A DNA stretch of 5,396 nt, taken from the NCBI GenBank assembly GCA_003452695.1, contig DMNP01000142.1, positions 807 through 6,202 of the forward strand, in the 5' to 3' direction. This stretch comes from Eggerthellaceae bacterium. GTDB lineage: Bacteria > Actinomycetota > Coriobacteriia > Coriobacteriales > Eggerthellaceae. Below, piece by piece: positions 1 to 5,396 of this stretch. The first letter of the stretch is position 1. Each line of letters begins with the position of its first letter. Made by a program: the position numbers and the translations under genes. The notes under the pieces were generated by a model that saw only the letters and a program-made list of their open reading frames with translations, did no database searches and was not told where the DNA came from.

Positions 1-2
1 GC

Positions 3-638
3 GACTTCTACGACTTCTTCATGGTCGATGGCGACCATCTGGCGCTTGTCGTGGCCGACGTGTCGGGCAAGGGCATTCCGGCCGCGCTGTTCATGATGCA
101 GTCGAAGGCCATCATAAAGATGGAAGCGCTTTCGGGCCTGGATCCCGCAAGCGTGCTGCTGAAGGCCAACGCCGACCTGTCCGAGAAGAACGACGACGAC
201 ATGTTCACGACCGCCTGGCTCGGCGTGCTCGAGATTTCCACCGGCAAGCTCACGTATGCCGACGCAGGGCACGAGAAGTCGGCATTGTTCCTGAGCGGAA
301 CGTGGGAGCTGCCCAAAAAGCCCAACAGCGCCGTGGCGCTCGCGTCGTTTTCCAGCGAAGACTACGCAGAGCTGCCCGAGAAGTACCGCTTCCGCAACCA
401 CACGGTGCAGCTGCATCCGGGCGATGCCGTGCTCCAGTACACCGACGGCGTGACCGAGGCCATAGATGCGCAGGAGGAAGCGTTCGGCGAAGAGCGGCTG
501 CTCGGCGCGCTGAACGACGCCCCGGACGCCTGCCCCGAAACGCTCCTGCCGTTCGTGCAGCAGCGAATCGCCGAATTCACCGGCGGCGCCCCCCAGTTCG
601 ACGACATCACCATGCTCTGCTTGCGCTACGTCGGGTGA
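3..638 (+). CDS. SpoIIE/RsbU-type PP2C serine phosphatase, 3' part (5' end outside window)
   Basis: This is the C-terminal catalytic domain of a PPM/PP2C phosphatase of the SpoIIE/RsbU family. Such enzymes are metal-dependent and usually dephosphorylate a phosphoserine on an anti-anti-sigma (STAS) protein, or act as output domains of response regulators in the cytoplasm. The frame is open from the left edge, giving 211 residues. All family landmarks are visible: DFYDFF at residues 1-6 (the metal-binding GDxYD motif), VADVSGKG at 17-24 (nt 51-74), TDGVTEA (nt 441-461) and the C-terminal DDITMLCLRYVG ending at TGA 636-638. The four motif aspartates expected to bind metal are present, so the domain looks active. 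The ATG at 21 is internal: the conserved DFYD lies before it in the same frame, so it is not the true start. The missing N-terminus would carry any sensor (PAS, GAF, HAMP or receiver), and the input signal cannot be inferred. Family assignment is secure; the substrate is unknown. Confidence 0.95.
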   Translation, partial: DFYDFFMVDGDHLALVVADVSGKGIPAALFMMQSKAIIKMEALSGLDPASVLLKANADLSEKNDDDMFTTAWLGVLEISTGKLTYADAGHEKSALFLSGTWELPKKPNSAVALASFSSEDYAELPEKYRFRNHTVQLHPGDAVLQYTDGVTEAIDAQEEAFGEERLLGALNDAPDACPETLLPFVQQRIAEFTGGAPQFDDITMLCLRYVG

Positions 639-679
639 CGAAGCCGGGGCGGTGCGCGAACTGCTCCAGCGGAAGCGAG

Positions 680-714
680 CGTTCGAATTTGGTAGAATGT
701 GCCTATTCCGAACG
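680..714. repeat. Interrupted inverted repeat flanking the -10 element (candidate operator)
   Basis: CGTTCGAAT (680-688) and ATTCCGAACG (705-714) are reverse complements apart from one extra C in the right arm. Sixteen bases separate them, and these contain the extended -10. The outer six bases, CGTTCG and CGAACG, pair perfectly. If transcription starts near 705 the left arm is not transcribed, so this would act as a DNA site, for example a repressor operator, rather than as an RNA hairpin. No known regulator consensus is recognised. It could be chance. Confidence 0.35.
690..698 (+). promoter_or_regulatory. Extended -10 promoter (TGGTAGAAT) for the large surface protein gene
   Basis: TAGAAT at 693-698 matches the TATAAT hexamer at five of six positions. 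It is preceded by TG at 690-691 with one base between, which is the extended -10 pattern. The -35 position (about 670-675, CGGAAG) is a poor match to TTGACA, as expected for extended -10 promoters. Predicted transcription would begin near 704-706, giving a leader of about 24 bases before ATG 729. The local AT content is higher than in the flanking coding DNA. This is inferred from sequence match only. Confidence 0.5.
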
Positions 715-716
715 TT

Positions 717-724
717 GGAAGGAG
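717..724 (+). promoter_or_regulatory. Strong Shine-Dalgarno (GGAAGGAG) setting the start at ATG 729
   Basis: GGAAGGAG ends four bases before ATG 729. The core AAGGAG is a close match to the anti-Shine-Dalgarno. The spacing is slightly short but workable. It decides the start: no other in-frame ATG occurs until codon 124, and the possible TTG at codon 30 (816-818) has no comparable site upstream. Confidence 0.8.
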
Positions 725-728
725 CACT

Positions 729-929
729 ATGTCCGAGTTCGTCTCTTCAGCTGCAAGTTCTCTTGAATCTTCGCACGCCATCACCGGCGCCGCCGATGCC
801 GATGCTGCGCCCGCGTTGTCGCGGCGCGCGTTTACCGAGCTAGCCATCGGGGCCTTCGCGGCGCTGCCCGCCGTTGCGGGGGGCTTCGCGCTTGCATTCA
901 AGCCCGAAACCGCGCACGGTGCCAGTGCA
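729..929 (+). other. Tat (twin-arginine) signal peptide of the large protein
   Basis: SRRAFTE at residues 31-37 (RR codons at 822-827) fits the Tat pattern S/T-R-R-x-F, although the usual L and K that follow are T and E. A hydrophobic stretch from L38 to F57 and a polar c-region with K58 follow. A likely signal peptidase I site is after ASA at residue 67, with AHG at 64 as an alternative. The 30 residues before the twin arginine are long, but long n-regions are usual for Tat signals. Tat export means the protein, or at least part of it, would fold before crossing the membrane. Confidence 0.82.
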
Positions 930-3900
930 TCCGAGGCAACCGCGAAGGTGGTCATCGCCAAGGTCAACGAAACCGGCATAGCCGTGGCCGACATAACCGA
1001 CGGCAAGCGCCTGCCCGTGGCGGGTGCGACGGTAACGGTGAAGTCGAACGAGAACAAGAAGACCGTGCAGGGCACGACCGACAAGAGCGGCGTGCTCATG
1101 GTCGACCTTTCCAAGCTGACCAAGCCCAAGAAGAACAAGAACGGGGTGGATATCTATGCGGCCGAGGTGGCCGTCTCCATGGAGAAGGAGGGTTACCGCC
1201 TCTTCGAGACGGGTTGGCTGTCGCTGAGGGGGGGCAGTGGATACGAGATTCCCACGCGCAAGATCGGCAATGAGCTCGCGTATCCGTCGCGTGTGACGTT
1301 CTCCGACTGGGATATCCTCTACAGCAACAACGAGTTCGCGTGCACACCCGCCAACGACGAGACGCATGAGATAGTCATAACGATGCGCGCCAAGGAGGCC
1401 TGCACGATACGAGTGCAGCTCTACAATGTGAACTCGAACAAGTATCTGTTGGAGAGCAATGTCAAAACGTCTTACGACGAGAAAACGAAGACGCATGTCG
1501 GACGCGTATCCTTTAAGGGCGCGTTTCTCATGTACAAGCACTCCGACGCGCTGCCTGTGGGAGTGAAGTACGGTCTGTGGTACGGGATTGGCGATGTAGG
1601 CTACTCGACGCCCTTGCAGATGAGGATCGTCGAGACGCCTACCGGCATGATGGCGCCGTTCACGAAGAAGATGTCGTTCGGCCCCTTCGGCGACGAGTCC
1701 ATGAAGCTCATGCTGCGCTTCCCGAGCTGGGTGCCGCTCGTCGCCGGCAAGGAATTGGTGCTGTGGAAGCCAGACCTGCCCGTCGATGTTTGTTTCGACC
1801 CGTACGGCTATTTCCGCGCGGCGGTGAAGACGCCCGAATGGGGCTACAAGTCGAAGAACGGCAAGGTGGATGGAAACTCGTGGAAGAAGCTGCCGCGCAA
1901 GCCGTTCGCCGACCAGTTCTCCGCGACGTTCGATGAGAGCGTGGGCAACCTGCTCGCCGATGCGATGGACGGCAAGAAGAGCACGTTCAGGGCCCTGCCC
2001 AAGTCGACGTCGTTCAAGGTGGCCGTAAGCGCCGATGCTTCGATCGCCCTTCGCTGGACGAAAGAGTGGAACTCGCTGCGCGGTAAGGGCGAGGCGCGCG
2101 CGATTCTTTCCATCGTGTACTCCTATGCTCAGCAGTTCATGGCCGGTCCCGTACCTCTGCTTCTGCAGTTCGACTTCAACATGCATGCCTCCATCGGGGT
2201 GGGTTGCGGCGTTTCGATGCCTTCGTTCGTGAACGAGAAGGACTTGAAGAGCGCGTTCAAGTTCGACTACCCCAGCACGGGCCTGAACTTCACGCTGCGC
2301 ATCGCCCCGGCGCTTTCGGTCGGCGTCGGCGTTAAGGGAATCGCCTCGATATCGTTGCAGGGCATGGTCGCGTTCACGGTGTTCGTGGGCGTGGGCCCGC
2401 TGCCGGAGGGCGGCAAGGAGACCAACCCGCACGCCATCGTGGGCGTGAAGTTCGTCGCCAACGTTGTGGTGCAGTTGCTGCTGTTCACGATTTCCGTGGA
2501 AATCTGGTCGCATAACATCCCGAAGCTCTACGACAACTGGGATCCCAGCAAGCTGTACGCGCAGTCGGCCCTCGACATGCAGACGCAGGCCGCCAAGGCC
2601 ACGTTCGACTGGTTCGCCGAGAATGCGCCCAAGGCCGCAACCCTCGGCGAAGGGCTCGTGGAGTTCGAGGGCGCAGGCGTGCAGGACGCGGTCGAGCTCC
2701 AGGCGCTCGGCCCCCAGTCCGCCGATGCGTCTGCCGCCGATCCGGTTTTCGAGCCGAAGGTCGTCGAGCGCACGACCGAAGACGGCATGACGTACCGCAT
2801 CCTCTCCTTCGAAGCGCCCGACGCGGGGATGGCGGGCGATGCGGGCATCGCGGTGGGGCCCGGCACGGGTTCGCTGGTCGCGGGATCTTCCCCGGCGCTT
2901 GCCGCACAAGCCGAAGGCACCGCACTGCAAACGCAGGACAGCACGTCCAACGTTGCCGATTACAAGGCGATCGCAGGCGCGCACGCCTACGTTACCGGCC
3001 CCATAAGCGTGGCCGACGCCAAGGTGAAGGTGGGCGGCGAGCGCGGGCTTGCCGTGACCACGCGCCACCGTCTGGCCAAGGAGGTCATGAGCGATCCGCG
3101 CACCAAGGTCGTCACGTTGTACGGCCAGCCCACCATCTTCCGCATAGCCGCTGTGAAGGTGAACGGCAAGATTCGCACGCGCATCGTCGGCGAGATGCTG
3201 GCATCGGCCACCGAGCCCGCGCGCAACCTGGGCGTGTTCGAATTCGACCCGAAGATCCCCACCGGCACGTCCGGCGGCAAGACCACCTACCTGGACCGCA
3301 ATGACCTGTGGGATTACGATTTCGATGTGTGCCTGGAAACGGTCAGGACGTACGGCCGCCGCGAGTACTACTATCACACGATGCGCATCCACATGGCTGT
3401 CATCTCGGGCCGGCGCGCGGACGGCGATGCGTTCGGGCAGACGGCAACCGACCTGACCATATCGTATGCGCAGTACGACTGCTATTTCACGAGCCCGAAC
3501 ATGCAATACCATCCCGATAAGCGCACGTTCGTGTTGGGCAAGGTCAAAGAATGCAAGGGCCTTATGGCAAGCGAGCTGCAGTTCAGCAAAGACGACAAGT
3601 TCCGCTACCACAATCTTTCGTGCCCCAGCATCCAGCAAACGGTGGACGAAATGTGGGCGGACCGCTACTCTGGCCGGGTTATGCGCGTCGTTTCAATCAC
3701 CTTCCTCGATCGAGCTGCTGTCGCTCCTGACAAGATCCTCAGCGCCAGTTCCGACGACGTGCGCGTATCGGTCGGACAGATGTATGGCAACGAGTACAAC
3801 AATCAGACGGTCGGCATCCAGAAACGGGGCATCATCGCACTCGATCTGGGCGCCATGACGGCAAAACACCAGGATGCGGAAGTGTTCGAGCTTGCGGCGA

Positions 3901-5396
3901 GCAAACGCCTGAAGGGCACGGATAAGGCCACCGGATGGGACTACGTCACGATGCGCAGCGGTAATACCGCATACCACTACCGTTACAAGACGGCGCTCGC
4001 CGATGAGAAGAACCCCCTGAGGAAGATGGAGCTGTGGTCGTCGAGCTCGACCGACGAGTTCCTCGACGAGAAGGAAAACAACTCGTTCAGGACGCTTGTC
4101 GAGTGGCCGAACAACCCCGGCAAGTTCCTCGCATCGGTCGACGGCAAGCTCTGCTGCGTCCAGTTCACCGGGCTCGAAGGCGACAACCCCAAGCCGACAT
4201 ACACCGAGGTGGGCCCGAAGAGCTTCCCCGTGAGCTCGTTCGTGGTCGACCCGACGGGTACCCTGTTGTTCTACCCTTCGGTGCGCGAGGGCTCGCTCGG
4301 CCATACCTACGAGTCCAAGGACAGCATACATGACGTGAAGGGAGCCGATGGCGTCGAGGTGAACGAGCACCGCATCATGGCGTGTCGCTGGCGTGACGGC
4401 AAGTTCTGCGACCCGTTCGTGTTTGCGGAGGTCGACTACGATCTGGACGACCTCTGCATCGCGAACGCGTCGAAGAGCGGCATCTGCTTCATGTCGACCG
4501 ATGTCATCGACGCTGACGAGGCGAAGGCCGACCTGTACCTCACAACCGTGCCGTTCGTGAAATGCGCCAACGTCATCGCCTGCAGCGCGGTGTCGCCCTT
4601 CGCGTTCCCCGGCACCGAGGCGCTGTTCGACCTGACGGTGCGAAACGATGGCAACACGTTCATAACGGGATTCACCGCGCAGCTTTCCGAGAAGGGCGGC
4701 AAGGTGAAGTCCACCAAGGAGCTGAAATTCTCGGCCGACACGCTGCGCGAGTCGGTATACAATCCCTCGGAGGGCGGCAAGCTGCAAGACGTGCTGCCTG
4801 ACTACGCGCTGGCTCCCGGCAAGACGTCAGTCTATCGCGTGGCGATATCTATCCCGAAGGGCTGGTCGGGCACGAAGAACGTAAGCGTGAAGGCGGTCGA
4901 CGTCGTGGTGGCGCCGCTGAAGGCGGCTACGACGCCGGCGAAGGCCTCCGACTTCGTGGCGCGGTCCGCCGCCACCCGCGGCGTTTCGACGCAGGCCGAG
5001 GGGGATGGCGAGGAGACCACGTACGTCTACGACGGCGATTTCCACGCCGCTTACGAAGTAGACGACAGCGATGCCGTGGAATACGTGGTGGGCACGAACG
5101 AGGGCGACTTCGACGACGACTACGACGGCGACGACACCCAGCCCTTCGACGTGCTGCGGATAGAGGGCCGAAACTCGTTCTTCGACGAGGATGACTTCGA
5201 CGATCGGGACGACGATGACGACGACTACGACCTGCAGCTCGGCGGAGGCGGCTTGAAGCAGGTTGCGGGTCCCGCGCCCCGGCCGACACCCAAGCCGCCC
5301 GTGCAGGGAACGCCCGTGCAGGGAACGCCCGTGCCCAAGACCAGCGACTCGCTCGGCCCGTTCCCGGGCCTGTTGGGCGCAGCGGCCGTGGCGGGT
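729..5396 (+). CDS. Giant Tat-exported multidomain surface protein, 3' end outside window
   Basis: One frame runs 1556 codons from ATG 729 to the right edge without a stop. It encodes a modular exported protein that I cannot match to a characterised family. Order by residue: leader 1-30; Tat signal 31-67; carboxypeptidase-regulatory-like domain about 72-168; a second Ig-like beta-rich module about 183-303; a region of unknown fold about 305-428; a hydrophobic strand-rich region 429-593; a low-complexity linker about 660-740; a propeller-like region about 741-1290; a CARDB-like sandwich 1291-1395; an acidic stretch 1426-1501; a Pro-rich stalk 1513-1536; and an anchor starting with VPKTSD at 1535-1540. 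Coding is supported by domain continuity, GC-rich third positions and the Shine-Dalgarno. There are 16 cysteines, 12 of them after residue 741. The architecture suggests adhesion, ligand binding or a structural role at the cell surface, but no catalytic motif was seen. Long antisense frames over it are codon-register shadows. Certainty is high that it is a real exported protein and low on its function. Confidence 0.93.
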   Translation, partial: MSEFVSSAASSLESSHAITGAADADAAPALSRRAFTELAIGAFAALPAVAGGFALAFKPETAHGASASEATAKVVIAKVNETGIAVADITDGKRLPVAGATVTVKSNENKKTVQGTTDKSGVLMVDLSKLTKPKKNKNGVDIYAAEVAVSMEKEGYRLFETGWLSLRGGSGYEIPTRKIGNELAYPSRVTFSDWDILYSNNEFACTPANDETHEIVITMRAKEACTIRVQLYNVNSNKYLLESNVKTSYDEKTKTHVGRVSFKGAFLMYKHSDALPVGVKYGLWYGIGDVGYSTPLQMRIVETPTGMMAPFTKKMSFGPFGDESMKLMLRFPSWVPLVAGKELVLWKPDLPVDVCFDPYGYFRAAVKTPEWGYKSKNGKVDGNSWKKLPRKPFADQFSATFDESVGNLLADAMDGKKSTFRALPKSTSFKVAVSADASIALRWTKEWNSLRGKGEARAILSIVYSYAQQFMAGPVPLLLQFDFNMHASIGVGCGVSMPSFVNEKDLKSAFKFDYPSTGLNFTLRIAPALSVGVGVKGIASISLQGMVAFTVFVGVGPLPEGGKETNPHAIVGVKFVANVVVQLLLFTISVEIWSHNIPKLYDNWDPSKLYAQSALDMQTQAAKATFDWFAENAPKAATLGEGLVEFEGAGVQDAVELQALGPQSADASAADPVFEPKVVERTTEDGMTYRILSFEAPDAGMAGDAGIAVGPGTGSLVAGSSPALAAQAEGTALQTQDSTSNVADYKAIAGAHAYVTGPISVADAKVKVGGERGLAVTTRHRLAKEVMSDPRTKVVTLYGQPTIFRIAAVKVNGKIRTRIVGEMLASATEPARNLGVFEFDPKIPTGTSGGKTTYLDRNDLWDYDFDVCLETVRTYGRREYYYHTMRIHMAVISGRRADGDAFGQTATDLTISYAQYDCYFTSPNMQYHPDKRTFVLGKVKECKGLMASELQFSKDDKFRYHNLSCPSIQQTVDEMWADRYSGRVMRVVSITFLDRAAVAPDKILSASSDDVRVSVGQMYGNEYNNQTVGIQKRGIIALDLGAMTAKHQDAEVFELAASKRLKGTDKATGWDYVTMRSGNTAYHYRYKTALADEKNPLRKMELWSSSSTDEFLDEKENNSFRTLVEWPNNPGKFLASVDGKLCCVQFTGLEGDNPKPTYTEVGPKSFPVSSFVVDPTGTLLFYPSVREGSLGHTYESKDSIHDVKGADGVEVNEHRIMACRWRDGKFCDPFVFAEVDYDLDDLCIANASKSGICFMSTDVIDADEAKADLYLTTVPFVKCANVIACSAVSPFAFPGTEALFDLTVRNDGNTFITGFTAQLSEKGGKVKSTKELKFSADTLRESVYNPSEGGKLQDVLPDYALAPGKTSVYRVAISIPKGWSGTKNVSVKAVDVVVAPLKAATTPAKASDFVARSAATRGVSTQAEGDGEETTYVYDGDFHAAYEVDDSDAVEYVVGTNEGDFDDDYDGDDTQPFDVLRIEGRNSFFDEDDFDDRDDDDDDYDLQLGGGGLKQVAGPAPRPTPKPPVQGTPVQGTPVPKTSDSLGPFPGLLGAAAVAG
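942..1232 (+). other. Carboxypeptidase-regulatory-like / Ig-fold domain
   Basis: Residues about 72-168 carry the pattern seen in carboxypeptidase-regulatory-like (transthyretin-type) beta-sandwiches: LPVAGATVTVKS, then a charged turn, then GTTDKSGVLMVDL. The core is P-V-A-G-A-x-V-x-V followed by T-D-x-x-G. In surface proteins these are spacer or binding modules. A further beta-rich Ig-like module seems to follow (residues about 183-303). This is pattern recognition only. Confidence 0.6.
2013..2507 (+). other. Hydrophobic strand-rich region of unknown fold
   Basis: Residues 429-593 contain long runs of Val, Ile, Leu, Gly and Ser with alternating character (for example APALSVGVGVKGIASISL). They end with a 25-residue strongly apolar stretch (about 569-593, including VVVQLLLFTISVEIW). 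The alternation points to beta strands rather than a classic transmembrane helix, and a lone Tat substrate would not be expected to carry an internal membrane helix. Two aromatic, basic segments flank it. I do not recognise the family. Confidence 0.4.
2949..4598 (+). other. Propeller-like beta-repeat region, cysteine-rich
   Basis: Residues about 741-1290 hold recurring strand-turn-strand units with loosely similar endings, for example FRIAAVKVNGKIRTRIV, HTMRIHMAVISGRRADGD, GKFLASVDGKLCCVQF, DPTGTLLFYPSV and MACRWRDGKFCDPFVF. Turn positions such as VDGK, DPTG and RDGK resemble blade turns of WD40/YVTN-type propellers. The repeats are too divergent to count blades by eye. Twelve cysteines lie here, eight of them between 1142 and 1285. 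The likely role is ligand or surface binding. A different all-beta fold is possible. Confidence 0.4.
4599..4913 (+). other. CARDB-like (Ig-fold) beta-sandwich domain
   Basis: Residues 1291-1395 contain ALFDLTVRNDGNTFITGFTAQL and, further on, LAPGKTSVYRVAISIP and NVSVKAVDVVV. The combination V-x-N-x-G-N-T near the first strands and L-x-P-G-K-x-x-x-Y near the end is typical of CARDB/NPCBM-associated-type Ig domains found next to anchors in bacterial surface proteins. It probably acts as a stalk domain near the wall. Confidence 0.55.
5004..5231 (+). other. Asp-rich acidic stretch
   Basis: Residues 1426-1501 are strongly acidic. Between 1458 and 1501, 23 of 44 residues are Asp or Glu, including six consecutive Asp at 1494-1499. 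A DxDxDG pattern occurs at D1462, D1464, D1466 and G1467, as in calcium-binding loops, but the expected Glu at loop position 12 is missing. Aromatic Phe and Tyr are spaced between the Asp runs. The segment is probably disordered; metal binding or charge repulsion at the wall are possible roles. Confidence 0.85.
5301..5330 (+). repeat. Perfect 15-base tandem repeat encoding VQGTP twice
   Basis: GTGCAGGGAACGCCC occurs twice back to back (5301-5315 and 5316-5330) with no mismatch, encoding VQGTP-VQGTP in the Pro-rich stalk just before VPKTSD. The third VP at 5331 may be the start of a diverged unit. Copies this exact suggest recent slippage expansion, and copy number may vary between strains. 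Confidence 0.9.
5331..5396 (+). other. Start of C-terminal surface anchor (VPKTSD plus apolar segment), truncated
   Basis: VPKTS (5331-5345), followed by D-S and an apolar run rich in Gly, Ala, Leu and Val up to the window edge, resembles an LPxTG-type sorting signal in which L is V and G is S. The usual basic tail would lie beyond the window. If sortase does not accept VPKTS, the same segment could still serve as a membrane anchor. The Pro-rich stalk and acidic region before it fit a wall-spanning segment. Confidence 0.6.

Larger units (their letters stand above)
639..728 (+). other. Intergenic gap between phosphatase and large surface protein
   Basis: This 90-base gap contains the regulatory signals listed separately: an extended -10 element, an interrupted inverted repeat and a Shine-Dalgarno. 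No GC stem followed by a T-run is visible after the phosphatase stop, so I see no intrinsic terminator. Read-through from the upstream gene therefore remains possible. No small ORF with its own ribosome binding site stands out. Confidence 0.7.

Noticed and set aside
21..23. ATG as start of the phosphatase
   Set aside because: The conserved metal-binding DFYD motif lies upstream of this codon in the same open frame, so the gene begins before the window.
663..680. Possible hairpin GCTC...GAGC after the phosphatase gene
   Set aside because: The stem is only four base pairs and no T-run follows, so it is not a credible intrinsic terminator.
302..766. 154-codon + strand frame overlapping the phosphatase end
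   Set aside because: It is an Arg/Ala-rich out-of-frame shadow of the conserved phosphatase domain and runs past its stop into the promoter and the start of the next gene.
652..843. Small + strand frame across the gap
   Set aside because: It starts at a GTG without a good ribosome binding site, spans the promoter and Shine-Dalgarno, and overlaps the well-supported start of the large gene.
840..3638. 932-codon antisense open frame
   Set aside because: It is in exact codon register with the + strand gene and exists because TTA, CTA and TCA are nearly absent from it. Its translation is rich in Arg, His, Leu and Ala with no domain, signal or ribosome binding site that I could see.
4040..4051. 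12-base perfect palindrome GTCGAGCTCGAC
   Set aside because: It lies inside coding sequence for WSSSSTD and is explained by GC-rich serine codons (TCG, AGC, TCG); no flanking structure or promoter context.
3693..4787. 364-codon antisense open frame
   Set aside because: Same codon-register shadow; it ends at the TCA codon 3693 of the sense frame and has the same Arg/His/Leu-rich shadow composition.
1..5396. CRISPR arrays, tRNA or rRNA genes, insertion sequences
   Set aside because: No spaced direct repeats, cloverleaf-like segments, rRNA motifs, transposase frames or terminal inverted repeats were seen; the window is almost entirely two protein-coding frames.

Overview
The window reads as high-GC, Gram-positive actinobacterial DNA. 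The best fit is a gut Coriobacteriia member (Eggerthellaceae-like). This rests on strong GC bias at third codon positions, a very large Tat-signal surface protein, and a C-terminal PKT(S/G)D-type anchor of the kind common in that group. The taxonomic call is inference from style, not from a marker gene.

Layout. Both genes lie on the + strand. Positions 3-638 are the 3' part of a gene for a SpoIIE/RsbU-type PP2C serine/threonine phosphatase. Its catalytic domain is nearly whole, and the upstream sensor part lies outside the window. A 90-base gap (639-728) follows. It holds an extended -10 promoter inside an interrupted inverted repeat, and a strong Shine-Dalgarno; I see no convincing terminator. 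From ATG 729 one reading frame stays open for 1556 codons to the last base, so the gene is cut off at its 3' end. It fills 87% of the window and is easily missed: it has no stop here, and two long antisense frames (840-3638 and 3693-4787) lie in exact codon register against it.

The large protein is a modular exported protein. In order it shows a 30-residue leader and twin-arginine (Tat) signal; a carboxypeptidase-regulatory-like beta-sandwich and a second Ig-like module; a hydrophobic, strand-rich region of unknown fold; an Ala/Gly/Asp linker; a roughly 550-residue propeller-like region rich in cysteine; and a CARDB-like beta-sandwich. It ends in a very acidic Asp-rich stretch, a Pro-rich stalk with a perfect 15-base tandem repeat, and a VPKTSD plus hydrophobic segment that looks like the start of a cell-wall or membrane anchor. 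I do not recognise a characterised homologue and assign no enzymatic function.

How they might relate. The phosphatase family usually works in partner-switching control of sigma factors or in two-component signalling, inside the cell. The large protein should be outside. The promoter-like sequence in the gap suggests separate transcription, so a functional link between the two is not shown by the sequence.
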